Origin: CAYYMD01 sp964480425
Lineage (GTDB): Bacteria > Planctomycetota > Phycisphaerae > SM23-33
Length of the DNA: 12,066 bases
Assembly (NCBI GenBank): GCA_964480425.1
Contig: CAYZPY010000076.1
Coordinates: 1 to 12,066, forward strand
Direction of reading: 5' to 3'
Shown here: positions 1 through 7,064 of the stretch, in pieces
Position numbering within the stretch: the first letter of the stretch is position 1
Layout: each line of letters starts with the position of its first letter
Notes under the pieces: generated by a model
What the model was told of the DNA's origin: nothing
The model's database searches: none
What the model saw: only the letters and a program-made list of their open reading frames with translations
Made by a program: the position numbers and the translations under genes

Positions 1-140
1 GTTTTTTCACGTCTACTTACGACAATCATTTACAGACAAAGCAATTGGCTCCAGCCCGCAAACCGCGGTGCATCAACGGAATACAAAATGCGGGTTCGCG
101 GATTCGGTCGATGGAAATGAATAATGCCCCGAGGCGCGGA
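1..140. other. Non-coding flank, nothing recognised
   Basis: This stretch lies downstream of the stop codon of the minus-strand phosphatase gene. Complementary CCCGCA/TGCGGG arms occur around 55-105, but they are separated by a loop of nearly 30 bases and no T-run follows on the minus strand, so I do not call a terminator. No gene was seen. Confidence 0.5.
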
Positions 141-1307
141 TTACTTTTCCACGTCGGTAATCATGACGGTGATGTCGTCGCTTGGTCCGGTTCGGCCGTA
201 CCTTGCCTCGATGGCGGCGGAAATGCGACTGAGCAACTCGTCCCTCGAAAGGGCGCCCAGTTCGGTCAGCACGTTTTGCACGTCGGCGGGCGCTTCGCCG
301 TCGTGAAGGTCCTTTATTACATCTTCTGCCCCGTCGGTGTAAACCACCAGCCGGTCGCCGGGCTTGAGCTTGATCTGCTTGGAGCGGAACTGCTCCTGCT
401 CAAAGACGCCCAGCAGTGTTCCCGGCGCGGCGAGCGTGCGAGACCGTCGCTGCGAGCGGACCAGGACGGGCTCGGGATGCCCGGCGCGGGCGTAGGTGAG
501 GGTAAGTTCGGCCACGTCCACCACACAGTAAACGGCGGTGCAGAACTGGCATCCCGAAAGTTGCTGGCGGCAGATGTCGGCGTTGAGTTCGCCCAGGGCC
601 TCGTGGGGCGGGACGATGCTGTAGGAATGACCGGTTATGCGCTTGGTCTGCAGGGCCTTTTTGATGAACATCGTCAGCAGTGCAGCCGGCATGCCGTGTC
701 CGACCACGTCGGCTACGTAAAATCCCAGGTGAGTCTCGTCCAGGCGCGTTATGTCGTATATGTCGCCGCTGACCCAGCTGGCGGGGCGGTACAGCACGGA
801 GAATCGCACCGAACCCACCACAGGAGGCGTGCGAGGCAGGAAATCGCGCTGTAACCGCCCTGCCAGGCGCACCTGCTCGTTGAGATCGTCGCCGTTTCCG
901 CCCTCGCTGACGGTCAGCCGCTCCTGCAATTTTGTGATGGCGCCGCGGAGTTGACCGGCGGCGGCGAATTTGGCCGACAACTCCTGTGGCGAGGCGTTTT
1001 GATTCACCCACAGATACTTCCCCCCACGGCGCGACAGAACCTGCCTTGCGGCGTGCGATTTGCCCCCAAGCAGAAACACCCCCACCGCCGATGTACGCTC
1101 CAGCGACTGAAGAAGGTTGATCAACCTGCGAAGATTCTGGTCCTTTCCGTTGGCGCTCGCGGCGACCAGCGCCGCCGAGCCCAACTGCATCTCCAGCGGA
1201 CGAGTCGAGTCAAGTTTGTCCAGTTGCCAGTCGTCGCCGGCGGCGCGGCGGACGTTATTGGGCACCTCGCCCTCGCCCGCCCACAATAGTTTCGCTTTCC
1301 CGGCCAT
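141..1307 (-). CDS. PP2C-type SpoIIE-domain serine/threonine phosphatase
   Basis: Cytoplasmic protein phosphatase of the SpoIIE/RsbU class (388 aa). Members dephosphorylate phosphoserine or phosphothreonine, often on anti-sigma-factor antagonists, using two metal ions. The catalytic domain spans about residues 145-388 and shows the metal-binding motifs SGDIYD (180-185), ADVVGHGMPAAL (199-210), YTDGAED (323-329) and PSDDITVMI (375-383). Residues 1-125 have no clear motif; the alternating strands and helices look like a degenerate receiver domain, without an obvious phospho-acceptor motif. A linker helix of about 120-160 leads into the phosphatase. The ATG at 1307 was chosen because AAGGAG lies 5 bases upstream; the frame stays open further upstream only across the N gap. 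It probably follows the SpoIID gene in the same direction, but the gap blurs this. The target is unknown, and no RsbV- or RsbW-like partner is in view. Confidence 0.9.
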   Translation of the reverse strand: MAGKAKLLWAGEGEVPNNVRRAAGDDWQLDKLDSTRPLEMQLGSAALVAASANGKDQNLRRLINLLQSLERTSAVGVFLLGGKSHAARQVLSRRGGKYLWVNQNASPQELSAKFAAAGQLRGAITKLQERLTVSEGGNGDDLNEQVRLAGRLQRDFLPRTPPVVGSVRFSVLYRPASWVSGDIYDITRLDETHLGFYVADVVGHGMPAALLTMFIKKALQTKRITGHSYSIVPPHEALGELNADICRQQLSGCQFCTAVYCVVDVAELTLTYARAGHPEPVLVRSQRRSRTLAAPGTLLGVFEQEQFRSKQIKLKPGDRLVVYTDGAEDVIKDLHDGEAPADVQNVLTELGALSRDELLSRISAAIEARYGRTGPSDDITVMITDVEK

Positions 1308-1405
1308 GGGTGCTCCTTNNNNNNNNNNTCCCTCCGGGGGCGTTGGGGTTTCCACCGAGGCGTTTTTACCCAAATGTGGTGCGTAAGAATGCCCGCGGCG
1401 CAAGG
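1308..1405. other. Intergenic stretch with assembly gap (10 N at 1319-1328)
   Basis: The sequence between the SpoIID stop and the phosphatase ribosome binding site contains ten N at 1319-1328, probably a scaffolding placeholder of unknown true length. The phosphatase Shine-Dalgarno sequence abuts the gap. A promoter or part of a gene could be missing here, so co-transcription of the two neighbours cannot be judged. Confidence 0.85.
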
Positions 1406-2683
1406 TTAATAAATCCTATAGAGTTTTGCCCCTGGATAATAGAAATCGAGGATTTGCACGGCGGAGAAGCCCTTCTGTGCCTTTCCCTCGGCGCCCCATT
1501 GGCAGAGTCCCACGCCGTGGCCGAAGCCCCTGCCGTCGTAAAACTCTACGTAATCGTCGCTTACGCGTATTTTGCAGTTCATCGAATAGAGACGATTGGC
1601 CTGTGTCGATCCGTGTCTCAAAAGCGCCAGTCGCAGGTCGTCTGCGCGGATGCGAATAGATTCGCCGTTTTCGCCGACGATGTCGAGCCACAGCATGCGT
1701 CCGTGGTCGGTGTTGGATGCGACTTTGATTTCCGCCAGGCGGTCCAGCCGTTCGGCTTGTCGATAGACCGCCGCCACTGCGCTGAGGACCGACGATGCCG
1801 ACAGGCGAACCGGCTCCCAGCGATACTGCGGGCTTGGCAAGCAGTCTTCGCACACCTGCCCGCCCCGCAGCGGCTCCAGCGGCGGCGCGTTGCGCAGCAC
1901 CTCGGCCGGATTCACCCGCCCCCCACAGCAGGAGGAATACTGCGCCATGAAAATCTTCTCCTGGCCGGGCGGACCGGCCACAAGAACCACCCCACGCGTG
2001 AAGTTGACCGCATCCCAGGACTTGGACGTTTCGGAATCGGCGCCCTTGTAGACCTGCGAGGCCTGCGTGGCGCCCAGGTCATAGCGATGATTCGCCCCGA
2101 ACGTCATCATCTGGTACCGCGCGAACGTCCGCGCCGCCACCGCCAGCGCCCTGTAAGTGGCCGGCGACCACGAACGGTATAGTTCATTGGCAAGCACGCC
2201 GGCCAGGTAGCTTTCCAGGTCCAGGTGGTTAATTACAATAAGCCCCCGTCCCCGGTCAGACGGGACCAGCACGAAGCGTCCGCGGTACGCCCTCTCGCCC
2301 AGGCGGACCAGACCGCCGTTGGAGGAAACCAGCTCGAGGGTGTCCGTGCGGAGCGTCATCCGGTTGATTTTCCAGCCGGTGGGCGTTCGGACGACCCTGG
2401 TCGGGGAAAGTGAATCGGAAGACCTGGTGGCCAACTCGCCACCGGCGTATATGCTGTAACCGCCGGTGGTGGACAGAGTGACCGATTCGGTCATTCGGCC
2501 GGTGAGGCGCACTCGGATGGTGGGGACCTCCAGCAGGTCCAGGGCACCCTGGGGAACCGACGTGGGACGGCAGCACGTGAACAGCACCACCGCCGAGAAA
2601 ACCAGCACTACGATTGTTATTGCCGCTTGAGGGGTAAATAATAGCGGCGCCAGCCGGGATTTTAACCTGTTGAGCCACAACAT
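1406..2683 (-). CDS. SpoIID/LytB-family protein (putative septal-type lytic transglycosylase)
   Basis: Membrane-anchored envelope protein of 425 aa. SpoIID-family proteins cleave denuded glycan strands of peptidoglycan; the family also occurs in many non-sporulating bacteria. A hydrophobic segment at about residues 18-37 anchors it, so the rest should face the periplasm. The family core begins near 150: YLAGVLANEL (159-168) carries the Glu that matches the catalytic Glu of Bacillus SpoIID. It continues with ALAVAARTFARY (179-190), YDLGATQASQVYKG (201-214) and SSCCGG (250-255), and ends with GRGFGHGVGLCQWGA (384-398). ATG 2683 was chosen over the in-frame TTG at 2689; the ribosome site is weak (GGCGG, 9 bases upstream). 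It lies 49 bases after the TPR/alpha-CTD gene, probably in one operon. A CxxC pair at 278-281 and the adjacent cysteines in SSCC are notable. Precise cellular role is unknown. Confidence 0.88.
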   Translation of the reverse strand: MLWLNRLKSRLAPLLFTPQAAITIVVLVFSAVVLFTCCRPTSVPQGALDLLEVPTIRVRLTGRMTESVTLSTTGGYSIYAGGELATRSSDSLSPTRVVRTPTGWKINRMTLRTDTLELVSSNGGLVRLGERAYRGRFVLVPSDRGRGLIVINHLDLESYLAGVLANELYRSWSPATYRALAVAARTFARYQMMTFGANHRYDLGATQASQVYKGADSETSKSWDAVNFTRGVVLVAGPPGQEKIFMAQYSSCCGGRVNPAEVLRNAPPLEPLRGGQVCEDCLPSPQYRWEPVRLSASSVLSAVAAVYRQAERLDRLAEIKVASNTDHGRMLWLDIVGENGESIRIRADDLRLALLRHGSTQANRLYSMNCKIRVSDDYVEFYDGRGFGHGVGLCQWGAEGKAQKGFSAVQILDFYYPGAKLYRIY

Positions 2684-2732
2684 CGGCAATATCCGCCATC
2701 AACGCCCGAATCGTTATGCGCCACCGGCGGCG

Positions 2733-4052
2733 CTATTCGCTTTGCCGCATGGTCAGTCCGTACTCGGCCAGCCGCTGCTTCACTTCGTTCAGCGAAGTCT
2801 GCCCGAAGTTTTTGCACGCCAGAAGTTCGTCTTCGGTTTTGGCAACCAATTCGCCCAGCGTAGTTATATTCAGCATTTCCAGAGCGTTGCGCACTCTCAG
2901 GGAGAAGCCGATCTGGTCCACCGGCGTGGCAAGCACGCCCTCGTTTGTCACCGTTATCTCTTCGGCGACGGCGGTGAATTCCTCGGGCTCCTCCAGCGCC
3001 TGTCCCAGGTGCAGCCCGCGAGAGGTCAGCATGTCCTTGATTTCCTGCAGCGACGTCTCCCCGAAGTTCTTGTAGCCCAGAAGTTCCGATTCGGTCGTCC
3101 GAACCAGGTCGCCGAGCGTACGGATGTTCATCTTCTTGAGGCAGTTCCGCGCCCTGACCGACAGCTCGAAGTCGGTCACCGGCGTCTCGAGTATGGCGTT
3201 GCGCTTGGCAAGACGCTTTTCCTGCTCCTCGTCGAAGAACATTGTCCTGGACGCCTCGATGTCTTTAAGGAACATCCTGGCGCGGAAGTGATTCGGATTG
3301 GCCGAGAGTATCCTCTTGAGGCACGCCGTGGCGAGTTCGTTCTCGCCGTGGTCTTCGTAAATAACCGCCAGGTTTAACAGCGCGCTGGCGTATATGGGCG
3401 GGCGCGAGACGCACTCCTTGTATAGTTCGATGGCCTGGTCCTCGTTTCCGTGGAGGTCGCAGAAATACGCCAGGCGGAATGTCGCGCCGAAATGTTCGGG
3501 GTCGATCTGACGCGCCTTGTCGTACTCTTCCACCGCCTTTTGCCCGAATCCGTCCAACTCCTCCACCAGCCCCCGGAGATAATGGAAATCGGCCGTCTTG
3601 CGGGCGTCGGACTTTAATTCCTTCAGCATGCTCCTGGCTTGCTCCACATCGCCCGACAGCGACCTGACCTCGATCATCTGCTTTTGGATCTCCGCGGGGT
3701 CCCATCCGCGATCCTGCGCCCGCTGGAATTCCTCGATCGCCCGCTCCCACAGACGAAGGTGCTTGCAGCACATTCCCTGGAAATATCTCCTGTCCTTGTT
3801 ATCGGTGGCCGAAGACAACACCTCCAGCGCCTGCTCGAACCGGCAGAGTATGTACTGTGCTATGCCGATTTTCAGCGCCGCGGCGCCGCTGGGCTGGGGG
3901 TTATCGGCCTGGAGTTTCCCCAGCAGCGCGCGGAACTTGTCCGTCGCCCGGTTAACGTTGTAGAGGTATTCCAGAATTTCGTCGTGCTCCTTTGCGTACC
4001 ACGTATCTCTCTGGAAGATTTCATCCAGCGGCTGGGACTGGGTCTGTGCCAT
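2733..4052 (-). CDS. TPR protein with two C-terminal RNA polymerase alpha-CTD-like domains
   Basis: Cytoplasmic protein of 439 aa. Residues about 58-265 form helical TPR-like repeats. Two helix-hairpin-helix modules of the RNA polymerase alpha C-terminal domain type follow, at about 287-350 and 371-435. In both, residues matching DNA contacts of the E. coli alpha CTD are kept: R300 and R386 (R265), N303 and N389 (N268), G331 and G417 (G296), S334 and S420 (S299), E337 and E423 (E302). The K298 position is Thr in both. No alpha N-terminal assembly domain is present, so this is not the polymerase subunit. TPRs suggest protein binding; the CTDs suggest binding to UP-element-like DNA or to polymerase partners. 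I recall similar proteins from Planctomycetes, but know of no defined function. Start: AGGAG 8 bases before ATG. A TTGATT-N16-TATAAT promoter lies upstream, and the SpoIID gene follows. Confidence 0.9.
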   Translation of the reverse strand: MAQTQSQPLDEIFQRDTWYAKEHDEILEYLYNVNRATDKFRALLGKLQADNPQPSGAAALKIGIAQYILCRFEQALEVLSSATDNKDRRYFQGMCCKHLRLWERAIEEFQRAQDRGWDPAEIQKQMIEVRSLSGDVEQARSMLKELKSDARKTADFHYLRGLVEELDGFGQKAVEEYDKARQIDPEHFGATFRLAYFCDLHGNEDQAIELYKECVSRPPIYASALLNLAVIYEDHGENELATACLKRILSANPNHFRARMFLKDIEASRTMFFDEEQEKRLAKRNAILETPVTDFELSVRARNCLKKMNIRTLGDLVRTTESELLGYKNFGETSLQEIKDMLTSRGLHLGQALEEPEEFTAVAEEITVTNEGVLATPVDQIGFSLRVRNALEMLNITTLGELVAKTEDELLACKNFGQTSLNEVKQRLAEYGLTMRQSE

Positions 4053-4083
4053 GTCTTAAGCTCCTGATATCGTCCAATGGACT

Positions 4084-4112
4084 TTGGTGTTTGGGTCAAG
4101 AACGTGTATTAT
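4084..4112 (+). promoter_or_regulatory. Sigma-70-type promoter for the lipid kinase-kdsA operon
   Basis: TTGGTG (4084-4089) and TATTAT (4107-4112) are separated by 17 bases. Transcription would start near 4119, giving a leader of about 34 bases. The -10 overlaps the -10 of the divergent minus-strand promoter, so the two probably cannot fire at the same moment. Confidence 0.5.
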
Positions 4113-4118
4113 ATACAC
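4104..4118. promoter_or_regulatory. Perfect palindrome over both divergent -10 elements (candidate operator)
   Basis: GTGTATTATATACAC has perfect 6-base arms around a TAT centre. It contains the -10 hexamers of both divergent promoters, so a dimeric regulator bound here would block both. No regulator is assigned. Part of the symmetry comes simply from the two overlapping TATA-like -10 boxes. Confidence 0.35.
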
Positions 4119-4135
4119 ACGCGGACGAAAATCAA
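4108..4135 (-). promoter_or_regulatory. Sigma-70-type promoter for the TPR/alpha-CTD gene
   Basis: On the minus strand, TTGATT (4135-4130) and a perfect TATAAT (4113-4108) are separated by 16 bases. Transcription would begin near 4101, giving a leader of about 49 bases that contains the AGGAG ribosome site. The -10 overlaps that of the divergent plus-strand promoter. Confidence 0.6.
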
Positions 4136-4145
4136 ATTTTCCGCG
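4120..4145 (+). promoter_or_regulatory. Hairpin at the predicted 5' end of the lipid kinase mRNA
   Basis: Arms CGCG(GAC)GAAAAT and ATTTTCCGCG pair around a CAA loop, leaving a 3-base bulge. The hairpin begins about one base after the predicted transcription start and ends 7 bases before the ATG. It may protect the 5' end or limit ribosome access, since only a short GAG resembles a ribosome site here. The same DNA holds the -35 of the divergent promoter. Confidence 0.35.
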
Positions 4146-4152
4146 AGTGATC

Positions 4153-5094
4153 ATGGCAGGCATAAACAACCAAAAACCCGTTCACATAATTATTAACCCC
4201 AAGTGCGGTTACGGCGGGCAGCTTATAGCCCTTGGCGATTTAAGGACGCTGCTGGAACGTGAGGATTTCGAATTCGTCGAGCACACCGCCTCCAGCGCGG
4301 CGGGCGTCAGCAAATACGCCGCATCCATCGCCGGCCAGGCCTCGGCCGCCGTCGTATGGGGCGGCGACGGAACCGTAAATGCCGTGGTCAACGGTCTGGC
4401 GGGAAGCGACGTGCCGATCCTTCCATGCCCGGTGGGAACGGAAAACATACTGGCCAAGGAACTGCGGATGCCCTCCCGCCCGCGACGACTGCTCGACGTG
4501 CTGACCGGAGGCGACGTAATCGACTGTGACGTGGGCAGGGTAAATGATCGCAACTTCATGATGATAATCGGCGTGGGATTCGACGGGGAGGTCGTCCGCC
4601 GCGTAACCGCCGGGCGAACAGGGCACATTTCGCACCTGAGCTACTTCTGGCCGATATGGCGCACGTTCTGGGAGCATAACTTCCCCCGCATGACTGTCAC
4701 CGTCGAGGGCGAAAAGATATTCGATGATTACGCCCTGGTGTTCATCGGGAACGTATCCCGCTACGCGGTTGGTCTTCGCATCTGCCGCGACGCCGTCTTC
4801 GACGACGGGCTGCTGGACCTGGTGATCTTCACCTGCCGCGAGCAGGCGCACCTGCTTCTTCACGCGGCCTGGACGCTGCTGAGGCGCCACCCACTGAAGG
4901 GGAACGTGATATACAAACAGGTCAGGAACGTGAAAATCCAGACGGACCGCCCCGTGCCGTGCCAGATTGACGGCGACCTGGGACCCGGCACGCCGCTGGA
5001 CGTGTCGGTGCTGCCGCATCGCGTCAAACTGCTGGTGCCGCCACTGAGACTCAGGTCCGGATTGTTGTCCCGATTCGGAGGCGACTGGATATGA
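4153..5094 (+). CDS. Diacylglycerol kinase-family lipid kinase (YegS/DgkB-like)
   Basis: Lipid kinase of 313 aa, acting at the inner face of the cytoplasmic membrane and transferring ATP phosphate to diacylglycerol or a related lipid. Seen: a strand-rich start with INPKCGYGG (14-22), the nucleotide-binding GGDGT (70-74), PVGTENILAKEL (93-104) at the place of the family's P-x-GT-x-N motif, GVGFDGEVV (140-148), DDGLLDL (217-223) and QIDGDL (271-276). Length fits the family. ATG 4153 was chosen because the homologous region begins about 10 residues later; GTG 4147 is an in-frame alternative, and ribosome site evidence is poor for both. The last four bases overlap kdsA (ATGA), so the two are probably translationally coupled. 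The true substrate (diacylglycerol, sphingoid base or other lipid) cannot be told from sequence. Confidence 0.88.
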   Translation: MAGINNQKPVHIIINPKCGYGGQLIALGDLRTLLEREDFEFVEHTASSAAGVSKYAASIAGQASAAVVWGGDGTVNAVVNGLAGSDVPILPCPVGTENILAKELRMPSRPRRLLDVLTGGDVIDCDVGRVNDRNFMMIIGVGFDGEVVRRVTAGRTGHISHLSYFWPIWRTFWEHNFPRMTVTVEGEKIFDDYALVFIGNVSRYAVGLRICRDAVFDDGLLDLVIFTCREQAHLLLHAAWTLLRRHPLKGNVIYKQVRNVKIQTDRPVPCQIDGDLGPGTPLDVSVLPHRVKLLVPPLRLRSGLLSRFGGDWI

Positions 5095-5909
5095 AGCGGT
5101 TCGCCACGTGCACTATCGGCGGTGTGGAAATCGGCTCTGGCCGGCCGGCGCTTATCGCCGGGCCTTGCGCGGCCGAGAGTCTGGAACTATGTCTACAGGT
5201 CGCCTCGCGCCTGGCCGAAATCTGCCGCGCAGCCGATATCCAGTACGTCTTCAAGGCAAGTTACGACAAGGCCAACCGCTCCTCACCGGACGGTTACCGC
5301 GGGCCCGGGCTTAAGACGGGCCTGGAATGGATGGGCAAGGTGCGACGGGAAATCGGCGTGCCGGTCCTTTCGGACGTGCACGAGGTCGGGCAGATGGCCC
5401 CGGCGGCCGAGGTGCTGGACTGCATTCAGATACCGGCATTTTTATGCCGCCAGACCGACTTGCTCATCGAGGCGGGCAAAACCGGCCGGGCGATCAACAT
5501 CAAAAAGGGGCAGTTCATGTCGCCGAAAGAGATGTCCGGCGCCGTCGAAAAGGTCGCCGCCGGCGGCTGCAGAGATATCATGCTCACCGAGCGGGGGACG
5601 TTTTTCGGGTACAATCGCCTGGTGTCGGACATGCGGGCCATTCCCACCATGCGTGAATTTGCGCCGGTGGTTTTCGACGCCACCCACTCGGTGCAGGAGC
5701 CCGGCGGGCGGGGTGAATCTTCCGGGGGCAGGAGGGAGTTCGTCCCGACGCTTGCGCTTGCCGCATTGGCCGCCGGCGCCGACGCGCTGTTCATCGAAAC
5801 TCATCCCGACCCCGACAACGCAAAATCCGACGCCGCCTGCCAGATGCCCCTGGATGAAATGGAACAACTGCTTAAACGCTGCCTAGCCGTCTTCAACGCA
5901 GTCAATTAA
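5091..5909 (+). CDS. kdsA: 3-deoxy-8-phosphooctulonate synthase (Kdo-8-P synthase)
   Basis: Cytoplasmic enzyme of 272 aa that condenses phosphoenolpyruvate with arabinose 5-phosphate to give Kdo-8-phosphate, the precursor of the Kdo in lipopolysaccharide. Seen: AGPCAAES (23-30), FKASYDKANRSS (54-65), YRGPGL (69-74), QIPAFLCRQTDLL (113-125), INIKKGQF (135-142), FDATHSVQ (195-202) and FIETHPDP (234-241). C26, H199, E236 and D247 match the four metal ligands of the metal-dependent class (Aquifex type); the metal-independent E. coli enzyme has Asn in place of the Cys. The ATG overlaps the lipid kinase stop, with GGAGG 9 bases upstream. Its stop overlaps that of the convergent lipoprotein gene. 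It implies an LPS-bearing outer membrane. Confidence 0.96.
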   Translation: MKRFATCTIGGVEIGSGRPALIAGPCAAESLELCLQVASRLAEICRAADIQYVFKASYDKANRSSPDGYRGPGLKTGLEWMGKVRREIGVPVLSDVHEVGQMAPAAEVLDCIQIPAFLCRQTDLLIEAGKTGRAINIKKGQFMSPKEMSGAVEKVAAGGCRDIMLTERGTFFGYNRLVSDMRAIPTMREFAPVVFDATHSVQEPGGRGESSGGRREFVPTLALAALAAGADALFIETHPDPDNAKSDAACQMPLDEMEQLLKRCLAVFNAVN

Positions 5910-6316
5910 TTCTTCCCCGCCCAGAGAAGTTTGTCGCCCTTGTCGATTATGAGGAAAAAGACCCGCTGCCTGTTCCGGCCGGTCAAATCGAAGCCGACCC
6001 GGTAAACGTTTTCGCCGAATTTGTCCATTCGGACCAGTTCGACCTCATCGGCCTCGATGATCTTCTCCAGCGCCGAGCGGAGGCCCTTTCGCTGCTGGTC
6101 GGAGAGATTCTCGGCGCCCTCGGCGGCGATGTATTCGTCCAGTCCCGCGCTACCGGCGTCACGGAGGCGCCCCACCATGGCGCAGACTTGTTTCACCTGC
6201 TCGCTGTCCGGGCCCAGGTCGCTGCGCCGGTACTTTTGAGAGCATCCGCCGATCGCCGCCGACAGGAGCACCGCAAGCCACAGCAGTCGTTTATTCGCAA
6301 TCGTAATGGGGGACAT
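5906..6316 (-). CDS. Small putative lipoprotein of unknown function
   Basis: A 136-aa protein that I do not recognise. Residues 1-24 look like a lipoprotein signal: charged start, hydrophobic LLWLAVLLSAAIGG, then C25 as the likely lipidated cysteine. The mature part (about 110 residues) is charged: a helical section (about 38-88) precedes a strand-rich end, VYRVGFDLTGR then RVFFLIIDKGDKLLWAG, resembling a small alpha/beta fold. No catalytic motif is visible. The ATG lies inside the last 26 bases of the pseudopilin gene, so translation is probably coupled; the ribosome site GGAAAG is close to the ATG and weak. It is the last gene of the riboswitch-led group. The stop shares TTA with the convergent kdsA stop, leaving no room for a separate terminator. 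Confidence 0.75.
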   Translation of the reverse strand: MSPITIANKRLLWLAVLLSAAIGGCSQKYRRSDLGPDSEQVKQVCAMVGRLRDAGSAGLDEYIAAEGAENLSDQQRKGLRSALEKIIEADEVELVRMDKFGENVYRVGFDLTGRNRQRVFFLIIDKGDKLLWAGKN

Positions 6317-7064
6317 TTTTCTTTCCGACGAATCCTATGTTATGCTGCGGATGGAATATCTCCCCGCCATTGGGCCCGTAGGTAGCGCTGTGCCCGTCGG
6401 CGCAAAGAACGTTTGTCTCTCCGCCGTGGCGAAAGTGCGTTGTGGGCGTGGTGTTGCGACCCCAGTCGCCCAGCGTCACCGGGTCCAGCGAGGTGCTGTT
6501 CTGCAAAATGCCCACGCCGCACGGCGACCAGTACATCGCCGAATCGGCCAGGACAAACAACTTCGACGGCTCGGACAGACTACTGGTGCTCTTTCTGGTC
6601 ATGGACCTGCCCCTGTCGTCGCGCCTGGCCCAGACCTGCGGGTCAAGGCACCATGCGTTATATCCGTAGGTGGTGGTCGGCTCGTTGACGCCGCCCTGGG
6701 GGATGTATTGCCCCCACTTCAGCGAGGGGCACCACAGGTAGGCCGGGTCGTAATCCAGGTATTTCATGAACGGGCTGGGGCGCGTGTCAACCGGTACGGT
6801 ATTGGTGCCCCAGAAATACGTGTGAACACCGACCTCGGGATGGTTGTACAGCACGTAAGGCCAGAAGTAACCGTTATTCGCGGCGTGGTACATGGTCATC
6901 GCCCCGGCGATGTCGTGGAGATTGGACCTGCATTTTACTGCCTGTCCCTGCTCCCTTATGCCGGTGACCGAGGGGACCACGATGCCCATCAGCACTGAAA
7001 TGACCGCTATGACCACCAGCAGTTCGACCAGCGTGAAGGCGGAATTTTTACCCACGTCATCCAT
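6291..7064 (-). CDS. Type II secretion/pilin-like pseudopilin with H-X9-DG tail
   Basis: Secreted or envelope pseudopilin of 257 aa. The start has a prepilin peptidase site: cleavage before F10 in SAFTLVELLVV, with E14 at the conserved +5 position and a hydrophobic helix to about residue 31. The -1 residue is Ala instead of the usual Gly. The globular part is rich in Tyr, Trp and Pro. Near the C-terminus, H213 followed by nine residues and D223-G224 gives the H-X9-DG motif typical of the very numerous pseudopilins of Planctomycetes and Lentisphaerae. C112, C139, C182 and C221 could form disulfides. Start: GAAGAGAT lies 6 bases before the ATG. It sits 145 bases after the PEP-CTERM gene and overlaps the lipoprotein gene by 26 bases. 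The cargo or ligand is unknown. Confidence 0.9.
   Translation of the reverse strand: MDDVGKNSAFTLVELLVVIAVISVLMGIVVPSVTGIREQGQAVKCRSNLHDIAGAMTMYHAANNGYFWPYVLYNHPEVGVHTYFWGTNTVPVDTRPSPFMKYLDYDPAYLWCPSLKWGQYIPQGGVNEPTTTYGYNAWCLDPQVWARRDDRGRSMTRKSTSSLSEPSKLFVLADSAMYWSPCGVGILQNSTSLDPVTLGDWGRNTTPTTHFRHGGETNVLCADGHSATYGPNGGEIFHPQHNIGFVGKKNVPHYDCE

Noticed and set aside
45..854. Plus-strand open frame of 269 codons
   Set aside because: It lies antisense to the SpoIIE phosphatase, whose motifs are unmistakable; the product has low-complexity GC-driven composition and no family motif.
1308..1403. Extension of the phosphatase across the N gap to 1403
   Set aside because: The frame is open only because N codons are unreadable; AAGGAG before ATG 1307 fixes the start.
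2684..2689. TTG start at 2689 for the SpoIID-family protein
   Set aside because: ATG two codons later is the more usual start and no ribosome site clearly favours TTG; the difference is only two residues.
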